Shown: piece by piece, positions 20,532 to 29,548 of the stretch
Numbering within the stretch: the first letter of the stretch is position 1
Layout: each line of letters starts with the position of its first letter
Translations under genes and position numbers: made by a program
NCBI GenBank assembly: GCA_024114885.1
Contig: CP099419.1
Span: 2,542,001 to 2,606,000 of the forward strand
Origin: Septoria linicola
Lineage: Eukaryota; Ascomycota; Dothideomycetes; Mycosphaerellales; Mycosphaerellaceae
Length of the DNA: 64,000 nt
Direction of reading: 5' to 3'
The notes under the pieces: model-generated
The model's input: the letters and a program-made list of their open reading frames with translations, nothing else
Told to the model about the DNA's origin: nothing
The model's database searches: none

Positions 20532-22411
20532 ATGAAGGTCGCCACATCCGCGCTCCTGATCGGAGTCGCTGCTGCTGCCGTTCCGCAGCAGCAGCAACCA
20601 CTGCAGCCTCCTCAAGTCGTGCAAGATGCATTCAAATCTGCCGGCGAGAAGGTTTCTGGCTGGTCCAAACCGCTAAAGAACCTCCAGAAGGAGCTAAAGC
20701 ACTTGACTAAGGAGGCACAAGATGTCTGGGAGGAGGTCGCTATGCTTTTCCCCGAAGAGATGTCCAAGGCCGCATTCTTCTCCTCGCCAAAGCCACACAC
20801 CCGAAAGCACGAAAGGGAATGGGACTACGTGACCAAGGGCCTGGATATCGAGCAGCTCTACACCACGAACTCCAAGGGTGACCAGCAGCGCGAGATTGAC
20901 GGTCAGCTCGAGAACTTCAACCTCCGCACAAAGAAGGTCGACCCAAAGAGCCTTGGCGTGGACAAGGTCAAGCAATACTCTGGTTATTTGGACAACGAGG
21001 AGGACGATAAGCACCTCTTCTATTGGTTCTTCGAATCTCGCAATGACCCAAAGAATGACCCAGTCGTTCTGTGGTTGAACGGCGGTCCAGGCTGCTCTTC
21101 TCTCACTGGTCTCTTCATGGAGCTTGGCCCTTCATTCATCGGCAAGGACCGTAAGCCTGTGTACAATCCATCCAGCTGGAATGCCAATGCTTCAGTCATC
21201 TTCCTCGACCAGCCAGTCAACGTTGGCTACTCCTACTCCGGCAACGCCGTCAGCAGCACTGTCGCCGCTGGCAAGGACGTCTACGCTCTTCTCACGCTCT
21301 TCTTCAAGCAGTTCCCAGAGTACGCGAAGCAGCCTTTCCACATCTCCGGCGAGTCGTACGCCGGCCACTACATTCCAGTCTTCGCATCTGAGATTCTCTC
21401 CCACAAGAACCGCAACATCAACCTGCAATCTGTGCTTATCGGCAACGGCTTGACCGATGGTCTGACTCAGTACGAGTACTACCGACCCATGGCATGTGGC
21501 GACGGTGGTTGGCCAGCTGTTCTTGACGAGTCTGCTTGCCAGAGCATGGACAATGCCCTTCCACGATGCCAGAGCCTGATCGAGAACTGCTACAAGAGCG
21601 AGTCCGTGTGGTCTTGTGTCCCAGCAAGCATCTACTGTAACAATGCTCTCATCGGCCCCTTCCAACGCACTGGCCAGAACCCATACGATGTTCGCGAGAA
21701 GTGCAAGGGTGGAAACCTCTGCTACGACGAATTGAACTGGATCCAGGAGTACCTCAACCAGGCTGATGTGATGAAGGCCCTCGGCGCCGAGGTGGACAGC
21801 TACGACTCATGCAACATGGACATTAACCGTAACTTCCTCTTCAATGGTGATTGGATGCAGCCATTCCACCGCCTAGTGCCTGGAATCCTGAAGGAGATCC
21901 CTGTCCTCATCTACGCTGGTGATGCTGACTTCATCTGCAATTGTAAGTTCTAATCTATGATCTGGCGCTTGAGTGGCGTAGTGCGCACCAGAAACTCAAA
22001 GCGGCGTCAATGTCACACGCGCCATCGCTGCGCATTCTCGCGTACACTACGCCACTCAAACGCGTTCTGATCCGCAATGAATTCTACGATTATTCAGAGC
22101 TAATATCTATATACAGGGCTCGGAAACCTTGCTTGGACCAAGGCCCTCGAGTGGCCTGGCCAGAAGGCATATGTGAAGGCTCCTTACGAGGATCTCACTC
22201 TCCAGTCCGACGACAAGACCAAGATTGGGTCGGTCAAGTCGTCAGGCAACTTCACTTTTATCCGCATCCATGGTGCCGGCCACATGGTGAGTTCACCTAA
22301 CTTCGACCATGTGATACAGACTAACAGGCAGCTTAGGTGCCATATAACCAACCTGAGGCATCCCTCGACTTCCTTAACCGATGGATCGGTGGCGAATGGA
22401 TCGAGAACTAG
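20532..22411 (+). CDS. cpyA: Vacuolar carboxypeptidase Y (serine carboxypeptidase S10)
   Basis: Three exons: 20532-21942, 22117-22286 and 22337-22411, 551 aa. The first intron (174 nt) is much longer than the local norm and is discussed separately. Residues 1-17 are a signal peptide and ~18-125 the propeptide. The mature enzyme has WLNGGPGCSS (184-193), the nucleophile in GESYAGHY (Ser275), the catalytic Asp in GDADFICNWLGN (completed across intron 1) and the catalytic His in GAGHMVPYNQPE (across intron 2). Known role: a soluble vacuolar exopeptidase that removes C-terminal residues. It is made as a zymogen and routed through ER and Golgi. All catalytic residues are present, so the gene looks functional. 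Confidence 0.96.
21969..22059 (+). repeat. Perfect 15-bp inverted repeat inside CPY intron 1
   Basis: TTGAGTGGCGTAGTG at 21969-21983 is matched by its exact complement at 22045-22059, with a 61-nt spacer. Both arms lie inside the 174-nt intron 21943-22116. In RNA this would fold into a stem that brings the splice sites closer. The flanking bases also pair after one mismatch for three more positions. Confidence 0.85.
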
Positions 22412-23130
22412 AGGAATGGACACCATTTGCGAGGAGATACCTATGTATAGTAGGCAAATCACATGAGACTGAATAGTGCCTAAGAATGGAATTCATCAAA
22501 TTGTATCACTGACTCTCAGAATTCCACCACGGCTAAATCCACGGATTCGAGCTGCGGCATATGACTGGTCACACGTTTCGCGGAGCGATACGATGTCTTT
22601 CGAGCCTTGACATGATTGAATCAACGCCTTACATGAATCTTGAACAGGACCAAATGGTGACCACTAGGCAGCACAGCGTATTCCCGCCTCAGACAAACCG
22701 CGTGCAGCTGTGCTATGCTTGAGCGCTTGGGACTCGTCTTGAGATCACTGCGATCGAGAAGGTATGACAGTCGGTTGACTCGACGAGGGTCATTTGCCAA
22801 GATCCTGCCTCACAACTAGGAAGGCTATTGCAAGCTACAAGTGCCATCTCACTATTACTCGTGAAGGTAGGCCGCAGGATCTGTGAATAAGACATTGTTA
22901 AATAACTTATCGGCTACAGCACAGGATAAACGCACAATGCTATCCTACTCCTTCAATACTGTAGGCAGTTGAAGGACGCCCCGAGCAATCGTGTATACTG
23001 CACATTGCTTGATACAAAGCGTATCGCTTCGCTTGCACAACCTCATTACTGCAAAACTCCAGAAAAGTAAGAACAGCGACCTCGAAAAACAATCACTAAT
23101 CTCTAGCATACACTCGACTGCAGTTCAATC
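22412..23130. other. Intergenic downstream of carboxypeptidase Y
   Basis: This 719-bp interval contains only short ORFs (up to 60 codons). AT-rich patches near 22480-22520 and 22890-22930 fit terminators or promoters. No gene is supported. Confidence 0.4.
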
Positions 23131-23343
23131 ATGTCCAACGAATGGTGGAGAGCTCCAACTCGCTACACGCAGCAGGACTACAACCCAATGGGCTGGGGTC
23201 ATCAAGGTCCACGTGACGCCGCACAGCGCAAACAGAGCAATCTGTGGAAGCAGCAGCAGAAGCAGGCGCAGAGCTGGCAGGACATGCAAAGACGCTTGCA
23301 TGATGGCAGAATGGGCATTTATCGATATGGACAAGGCCGGTAG
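23131..23343 (+). CDS. Possible small protein, 70 aa
   Basis: An ATG in good context (AATCATGTCC) opens a 70-codon frame rich in Q, W, R and M (KQQQKQAQSWQDMQRRLHDG). Composition is unlike the random ORFs nearby, and the C-terminal half could form a helix. I know no family. A 170-codon frame covers it on the other strand, but its composition looks random. Call this tentative. Confidence 0.35.
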   Translation: MSNEWWRAPTRYTQQDYNPMGWGHQGPRDAAQRKQSNLWKQQQKQAQSWQDMQRRLHDGRMGIYRYGQGR

Positions 23344-23717
23344 CTGGTAGCTGCAGCCTTTCATTCTGTATGATTGACTTCGATGTCGAGCGTGAAGACT
23401 CGAGTATCAATAGCTGAATTGGAAACTTTGACTGTTCATCAATCAGGACTTGCCCATCCAGCTGTCTCCAAAATAGTGTACGTTTGCAAAGTGGATAGAA
23501 TTGCACTGGATGAAGCAAGAAGCAAGCCGAACCTCGCCCGACCCGTGTGTAAACTTGGCAAGAGCTTTCCGCGGCCTTGGCAGCCTCAAAGTTGCTGAGA
23601 GCAGGGTTCACTTCCGATGACGACAGTCCACGAATGCGCACTCAAAGGTTCGCCAGTTAAGTCGCAAAACATTGCAGCTATCCAATTCTCATCTGCCTAC
23701 TCACAGTCGCAGCTGGC

Positions 23718-25035
23718 ATGTCTCAGCAAGATCAAGATCAGAGTCGACTGAACGAACAAGACGTCGAAAAGTCCAGTAATGGCGACGAACAACAACATCA
23801 TCACAGAAAGGAATTTATGCCAAATCCTCCGGATAGCGCTGGCTTCAAGGATCGAATAGCACATTTCACGTGGCCATGGTTTTCTTGCACAATGAGTACG
23901 GGCGCGTTGGCCGTGCTGCTGGCCAATACGCCGAATCGCTTCGACGGACTCTGGACGATCGGGACAATCTTCTTCATTATTGATCTGATACTGTTCGTCT
24001 TGTTCACGGTAGCAATGAGTCTGCGAGCGTTCTGGTTCCCGAAGAGATTTCTGGCCTCGCTGCATCACCCCGTGGAAGGCTTGTTCTTTGGATCGTACTG
24101 GGTCTCGGTCTCGCTCATACTCAACGCGAGTCAAGCCTATGGCGTGCCGAATTGCGGTCCATGGCTTGTCGATGCACTACGAGTCCTTTTCTGGCTGTAT
24201 TGCGCAATTGTCCTGCTCGTCGGAGTTGGACAATACTACGCGCTGTTCCAAGAAGAGCGTCTAAAGATCACCGATGCTGTTCCAGCTTGGATCTTCCCTA
24301 TCTACCCACTACTTGTGATTGGTTCCATGGCTGGAGTCATGATTCCATCCCAGCCAGAAGGCGCAGCATTCAACATGTGGATTGGAGCTGTCATGTTCCA
24401 GGGACTTTCGTGGACTGTTGCTTTGATGATGTACAGCCTGTACACTCAGCGACTCATGACAAGTGCACTGCCGGCTCCAAGTGTGCGGCCAGGGATGTAT
24501 GTGTCTGTTGGACCTGCAGGATATACGAGTGCAGGTCTCATATCTCTTGGAACTCAGGCTTCCAGTGTCTTGCCTGAAGACACTTTCAATGTCAGTCAGC
24601 TTCCAGATGGCGACATTGTCCGCGTCTTGGGCATCGTCAGTGGGCTGTTCATCGTCACCTTCGCCTTTTGGTTTTTCTGCATCACTACCATTGCAGTCAT
24701 AGCCGGAGTCAAGCGCATGAGTTTTACTCTCAACTGGTGGGCCGTAAGTCAAAAGCAACTCTGCGCAGCCACAAATGTCCTCTCATGGAGACTGACGTCT
24801 ACAGTTCATCTTCCCCAATGCCGGCCTGACACTTGCAATCATTCAGATTGGATCTGCATTGTCCAGTCCAGCCATTGATGGCATCGCGAGCGCTTTCACA
24901 ATCTTACTTGTCATCATGTGGCTCTTCACCGCTGTCTCGAATGTTCGTGCTGTGTGGCAAGGAAAAGTCATGTGGCCTGGGAAGGATGAAGACAAGGATA
25001 TGTGGCAGCTAGGCTGGGGGAAGTTCAGTGCATGA
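23718..25035 (+). CDS. Malate/C4-dicarboxylate transporter, TehA/SLAC1/Mae1 family
   Basis: Exon 1 is 23718-24743 and exon 2 is 24805-25035, with a 61-nt intron (GTAAGT...CTACAG). Together they give 418 aa. About ten transmembrane helices follow a ~45-residue charged N-terminal tail. Family marks are HFTWPWFSCTMSTGALAVLL in helix 1, AWIFPIYPLLVIGSMAGV near the middle and FIFPNAGLTLAIIQIG after the splice. Known members include S. pombe Mae1 (malate uptake) and Ssu1 (sulfite efflux). The sequence does not separate the two functions, so 'dicarboxylate or sulfite' is the safe call. It ends 108 bp from the convergent rhomboid gene. Confidence 0.9.
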
Positions 25036-25143
25036 TCTGTAGAGTTTGTGTGCTTTTCACTGGCTCACCTTCGCCATGTTTGACCGAGTACAGTCAGAGT
25101 TTTCAGCGCCTCTTTGTGCACGTCTACCCGCACCGTCTTGTGT

Positions 25144-26016
25144 TCAGATCTGTTCGCCTTCACTGATGATCTCGTCTGAGTTCGGCCGATCTACTTCATC
25201 GCAGACTGCTTGCCACTGTGCGCTGATCATGGTATCGGCGGCTTCTGTTTTCCCTTCCCCGGCAAAATACAGAATTACCAGGCCATAGGCTATTCCAAAC
25301 AGCATTCCGCCCAAGTGAGCGTCGTGCCCGATGCCATCGTTGCTGAAAAGCTGAGTGACATCTTTATAGGCCGGATAGAGGAGACCTAGCCACATCGTGA
25401 TGATATCTTTAGACCGCAGAGCCTGTCGTCTGCGAATGCTCAATATGACCAAGGCTGCGTGAACGCCAGATCTCAGGCCACTTGCACCCAAATTTCCAGT
25501 TCCGGTCTTGTACCTCGGCTGCATGTCTACTGTGACGTTGTACACTGCGAATATGTGTCCAGCGACTGTGCTCGAAGCGGCGCTCCCTAGCCAGAGTACA
25601 ACGGTATGGATCATGCCAACCTCTGGTAAACCCCATGAATCAAGCCGTGCAAAGGCAATTAGACCCGCCATATTGAGCACAAGGTGGTTTGTGTCTTGAT
25701 GAGAAACGGAAGATGTCAGCCATGTATACCATAAGTTCGGCTTGGTATGCGGGTACTCGTAGTGGATGAAGTGGTAGCGAAGCCAGGTTTCTAAAGGGCA
25801 AGTATCGAATTTATATGAAGCTCGTAGGGCGTAGAACCAAGGCCGTCTCGTAACATCAAGCTTGTGTGGGCATCCAACGTGAAGAGTGTCATGGAGTCGG
25901 CCATTCGTGGCGATCTGCCAGGCCAAGTAGACAAGGGTGCAGATGAGTATCAATCCAGTTAGGAGCCATCGCACGCAACGCCATTCGCGTGTTTTGACTG
26001 GACGGACCAGCTCCAT
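25144..26016 (-). CDS. Rhomboid-family intramembrane serine protease
   Basis: Single exon, 290 aa. Rhomboid signature elements appear in order: SSVSHQDTNHLVLNM (oxyanion/helix-2 His-Asn region, ~102-116), the nucleophile in GASG (Ser179), and the catalytic His in HDAHLGGMLFG (His234). About six or seven hydrophobic helices surround them. The GxSx and HxxHLGG motifs are both intact, so an active protease is likely. The N-terminal helix and the long luminal loop (~40-95) are unlike mitochondrial Pcp1; the enzyme probably sits in the secretory pathway. Substrates are unknown. Confidence 0.88.
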   Translation of the reverse strand: MELVRPVKTREWRCVRWLLTGLILICTLVYLAWQIATNGRLHDTLHVGCPHKLDVTRRPWFYALRASYKFDTCPLETWLRYHFIHYEYPHTKPNLWYTWLTSSVSHQDTNHLVLNMAGLIAFARLDSWGLPEVGMIHTVVLWLGSAASSTVAGHIFAVYNVTVDMQPRYKTGTGNLGASGLRSGVHAALVILSIRRRQALRSKDIITMWLGLLYPAYKDVTQLFSNDGIGHDAHLGGMLFGIAYGLVILYFAGEGKTEAADTMISAQWQAVCDEVDRPNSDEIISEGEQI

Positions 26017-26031
26017 TTCTAGGACGGTTTG

Positions 26032-26057
26032 GTCGTTGTCGTTGTCGTTGTCGTCGT
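26032..26057. repeat. GTTGTC microsatellite in the 5' leader of the rhomboid gene
   Basis: About four copies of GTTGTC/GTCGTT lie 16-41 bp upstream of the rhomboid ATG (on the minus strand GACAAC repeats). It is short and likely length-variable between strains. Confidence 0.7.
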
Positions 26058-26457
26058 TGTTTTTGTGTCTGACTATGCGTCACTTGCATACACTGTAGAT
26101 AGGGATGTGGTGTGTGATATTTAAGCGGTTGTGATGATTCAAGTTAGACTTTCGAAGCAACCACTCCTGAGCAATCGCAGCTGACCAGTCCTGTTGCTTG
26201 GCAGAAGTTGCGGCAAGAAGTTCGAAAATGTGGCTTAGCGAATGTCCGGAGGACTGCGAGTAACGGCCCAGCATCTTGCCGTGGCGTGTATTTCCATCGC
26301 TACGTAGCTTTCTAGACAGCTCCCTATCGTATCTCATCGACAGTATCGGGTATCCTGGCTCCTGAACCCGCGTCCATGAAACTCTTACCTCGATGTTCTC
26401 GCTAATACCAAAATGACCGATCGAATTACACAAACGCCGTACGTCTCCGCTAAAGTC
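26058..26457. other. Intergenic, 5' of the rhomboid gene and 3' of PNS1
   Basis: About 400 bp. One 117-codon minus ORF (26080-26433) has no domain and looks random, so I do not call it. Both neighbours are on the minus strand. Confidence 0.4.
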
Positions 26458-28518
26458 TTACACCATACCTCTCCTCTGATCCAAGCTTACTCTCCCCTCG
26501 TTCCCGAAAAGCTCTCCAGCCTCTCTGCAGAAACGTGCTTCGCCTCGACCACCAGCTGTCTCGCTCGCCCAGCAGATCATGGATGCATCTATAACGCCAC
26601 CCACAATGTTCTCTATGCAGCCTAACACTGCGAATCCTATCGTGCCAGCAATCATACCGACAGTATAAGCATACAAGCTTCCTCGAAAGCCCGATGCTGC
26701 GCCCTGAATCTGAATACTATGTGCGGCACGTACCCAGCCGCCAAAGCCGAGTGCGAACGACATGATCCAACGAGTCGCTTGCAGCAGGAGCTTCGCTAGT
26801 CGGTACGGCATGAGCGCGCTGCCAGAATGCGTGGGATTGAAGTTTCGGGGACCCAGAGTGTTGCTGGGATTCGTTCGAGAGATGAAATTGAGCTGATTCA
26901 GACCACGCGCAGAGATGCCGAGCGGCTGACTATGTATCGCAGCGTAAGTGAGTGTGAGAGGATTTGTTAGTGTTGCCAGGCTGCTGGGCATGATCCAGTA
27001 CGCAGCCATGTTCAGAACTCCGGAGAGACGCCCCGGAAGTATAATCAGAGGTAGTCGGACGAGCAGGCTGAGGAAGGTGCTGAGGCAAGTCGTTCCGAAC
27101 AGCGCTCCCGTGGCATGCAGGAAGCTAGCCTTGACCACCTCTTTACTCGTCGGCTGTGGCACGGCCAGGCGATGAAAGTACCACTGGCTCACGACTGCGG
27201 CCGTAGTTGCTCTTTGAAGGCCAGCAATGACACCCAATGACCAAAGGTACTGCAGGATGAAGTATGCTCCGAGCCACCAGCTGTTGGCGTTGATGACCCA
27301 CTTCTTCGCGCCGGTGAAGTGTCCTGACAGGAAGATGCGCTCAAACATCAACAACCAGGTCCATGAAAAGACAACTACCACCCCGAGCGCGAAGAACCCC
27401 AGCATAATCAGATATGGACTCGCTGCAAGAATCCTTGTCGAAAACTCAAGGACTTCAACTGAGCTGTGCAAGCTATGGCGGTTTTTGATCACGCTCCATG
27501 TCCAGAAGATTCCCATGATTGCCGGGACAAATGAGCCCCATCGCATCGCCTTGTCTTGGAATGAATTACCATTCCAGGCACCTTGGAAACTGCTGATGAA
27601 AGGGTACAGGGAGAAGGAGAACAGTACCACAGGGACCGCCACAATCATGATGTACACGAGCGGCCGGACATGGTTTCGTAGCAGTGACAGCCACAGTAGT
27701 GCCACCACGACCGCAATCAGTGTGTCCCATACCAGCATGCTCGTGCTGCCTCTGAGGGCAGTGTAGATGGTGTCGCCCAGTGAGCTCTTTGGTGCGGAGG
27801 TTTGGAACCATATCAAGACGAACACTGCAAACATTGTGCAGAGAGAGATCTGGAAGAGGTTGGCCCAGAACGCATCATGCTTGGGGGGTTCCTGCGCCGG
27901 CAGGATAACGGTCGGCGGAACGCTCTCGCGATCGGGAGACATCGGCCGTGGATTTAGTCTTTGCGTCTCGTCATTCGTTTCCAGTGGCAGGAACGAGCTG
28001 AGGACGTTCGGTTTTGTGGTGGACCTAAACGGCTTGAATGGCGTGGGCGGTTCGTCTAGGTCGATCGAGGGCGAGAGATTCGCCAGTGAATCCGGAGGTT
28101 CCTCATGAATGGTACTGTTGAGATTGACGTCCACGAGCCTCCCTTTGCCCTTCCCACTCACATCTGAAGCTCTACTCTCTGCTCGTGATGATGGCGGATA
28201 TGGTGCTCCAAGTCTTCCTCGCGGCACGCTCTCGTCTCTGTCGTGATTCTGGCCCTTGTGTGTGTCTTCCAGCTTCTCGATTCCATCATCTTCCATCTCT
28301 GAGCTCTCTGTCAGATGACTTGGGCCGAAATGCTGCCTGCTCCTCTGCAGTGCATAAAAGTCAGCGACTTCACGCTCATGCTCGTCGCCTTCATCCTCCT
28401 CTTGAAAGTCGTCGGTGGCACTGTAGAACAGCGGGGCCTGTGGATCCTGGCGTGCCAATCGCGAGGCAAAAGGAAAGCGCGATTGTGATGAAGGCGGATT
28501 CTGATATGGAGGGTTCAT
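26458..28518 (-). CDS. PNS1: PNS1/CTL (SLC44) choline transporter-like protein
   Basis: Single exon, 686 aa. The first ~220 residues are a disordered acidic, Ser/Pro-rich cytosolic tail. About ten membrane helices follow, from FQISLCTMFAVFVLIWFQ onward. The choline transporter-like domain core is marked by SVIKNRHSLHSSVEVLEFSTRIL and by SQWYFHR before the C-terminal helices. Known: fungal CTL proteins (PNS1, S. pombe Ctl1) sit at the plasma membrane or in Golgi vesicles. Choline transport is shown for animal SLC44A1 but not for yeast Pns1. The tail is longer than in yeast Pns1 and may be phosphorylated. Confidence 0.88.
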   Translation of the reverse strand: MNPPYQNPPSSQSRFPFASRLARQDPQAPLFYSATDDFQEEDEGDEHEREVADFYALQRSRQHFGPSHLTESSEMEDDGIEKLEDTHKGQNHDRDESVPRGRLGAPYPPSSRAESRASDVSGKGKGRLVDVNLNSTIHEEPPDSLANLSPSIDLDEPPTPFKPFRSTTKPNVLSSFLPLETNDETQRLNPRPMSPDRESVPPTVILPAQEPPKHDAFWANLFQISLCTMFAVFVLIWFQTSAPKSSLGDTIYTALRGSTSMLVWDTLIAVVVALLWLSLLRNHVRPLVYIMIVAVPVVLFSFSLYPFISSFQGAWNGNSFQDKAMRWGSFVPAIMGIFWTWSVIKNRHSLHSSVEVLEFSTRILAASPYLIMLGFFALGVVVVFSWTWLLMFERIFLSGHFTGAKKWVINANSWWLGAYFILQYLWSLGVIAGLQRATTAAVVSQWYFHRLAVPQPTSKEVVKASFLHATGALFGTTCLSTFLSLLVRLPLIILPGRLSGVLNMAAYWIMPSSLATLTNPLTLTYAAIHSQPLGISARGLNQLNFISRTNPSNTLGPRNFNPTHSGSALMPYRLAKLLLQATRWIMSFALGFGGWVRAAHSIQIQGAASGFRGSLYAYTVGMIAGTIGFAVLGCIENIVGGVIDASMICWASETAGGRGEARFCREAGELFGNEGRVSLDQRRGMV

Positions 28519-29031
28519 GCCGCCGGGTCGCTGGACGTATCGTGAATGTGAAGCAGGTGGACGCCGTCGGTCCAGAGGATTCCGCGATCGACTCCTCGCA
28601 TCATCCTGTGCTGTGAAAGAGAGGTGGGCGTTGGACTGCTGTAGGAAGCGAGATGCGTCTATCGGTCAAGTGCTGTTAGTCACGCGAGCTGATGTCTGGT
28701 GTCGCATGTCGTGCTGGCTCTGGGTTCGAGAAGGACAGACTAGAGGAAGAGCAGACTCACATTCGGAAAACATAGCGAAGATGTGTCTATAGCAATGTCG
28801 TGGTTGTTGTGAAGCTGTATCCGAGTCGTGCTGCAGTCGCCGAATGCGGTATCACTAGTGACGATGATGCGCCCGACTGACGCCGTTTAGCTTGTGTTCA
28901 TGCGAGGCCGATGCAGACAAGCGATGGATAGATGGTAGGAAGGAGAAGAAGAATTGCCAGAAGTGAAGAGTGAGTAGGTAGCCAGTCAGTAACTTAGGAC
29001 AGCCGGGTAGTGAGGCTCGACGTCGATGCAA

Positions 29032-29049
29032 GCAGGCAGGCAGGCAGGC
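29032..29049. repeat. GCAG tetranucleotide microsatellite
   Basis: About 4.5 copies of GCAG run from 29032 to 29049, followed by two copies of CTACGG. It lies in the divergent PNS1/CLPTM1 promoter region. Confidence 0.7.
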
Positions 29050-29235
29050 TACGGCTACGGCAAGCGGTGTCATGCAGATCAGATCCGGTGAAGTAATCAA
29101 TCACATGTCGAACCTTAGATCGTACACCCACTCCAAGTCTCTATCGTTCCATGGCTCTGGAAGTGTCGGTCTTCTACAACAAGTGTGAGGAGAGAGAGAG
29201 AGACGACTGCTGCCAGTCTACGCTTCTCCCCAAGG

Positions 29236-29236
<1 letters not shown>

Positions 29237-29266
<30 letters not shown>
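29237..29266. repeat. GAT trinucleotide microsatellite, ten copies
   Basis: Ten perfect GAT repeats, about 310 bp upstream of the CLPTM1-like start. They lie in non-coding promoter sequence, so any amino-acid repeat read from them is a shadow. Confidence 0.9.
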
Positions 29267-29267
<1 letters not shown>

Positions 29268-29548
29268 TGATCTCCAGCAAGGACAAAGGGCCTTATCTCG
29301 TGTCGTGGGCCGTGGCCCCGTTGCCGCCAAGTAGACGCGGCATCGCCCACGTGCTTGGATGGTCGCGCCATTCGCGAGCCAGCCGAAGAAAGTCTTTGGT
29401 GGAGAGCGCGAGTCTTGTCGAGACGTGTCGCGTAGACTGTAGATGACCAATTCTGTACATCGTCCTGTACTGATGGCGCTATAGCACAGACGTCATCGCT
29501 TCACCAACCCCTCCATCCAGTCGAAGTACGGACAGACTTCAGCACAAG

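Larger units (their letters stand above)
28519..29548. other. Divergent intergenic region (PNS1 / CLPTM1)
   Basis: This 1,030-bp interval holds two simple repeats annotated separately and several conflicting short ORFs. Poly-His and poly-Ile stretches in two minus-strand ORFs come only from the GAT repeat. No gene is supported. Confidence 0.45.

Noticed and set aside
21943..22116. Mobile element in the CPY intron with target-site duplication
   Set aside because: I see only the inverted repeat; no transposase or clear duplication can be shown, so it is listed as a candidate introner only.
29115..29450. Poly-His and poly-Ile minus-strand ORFs
   Set aside because: These tracts are only the GAT microsatellite read in two frames.
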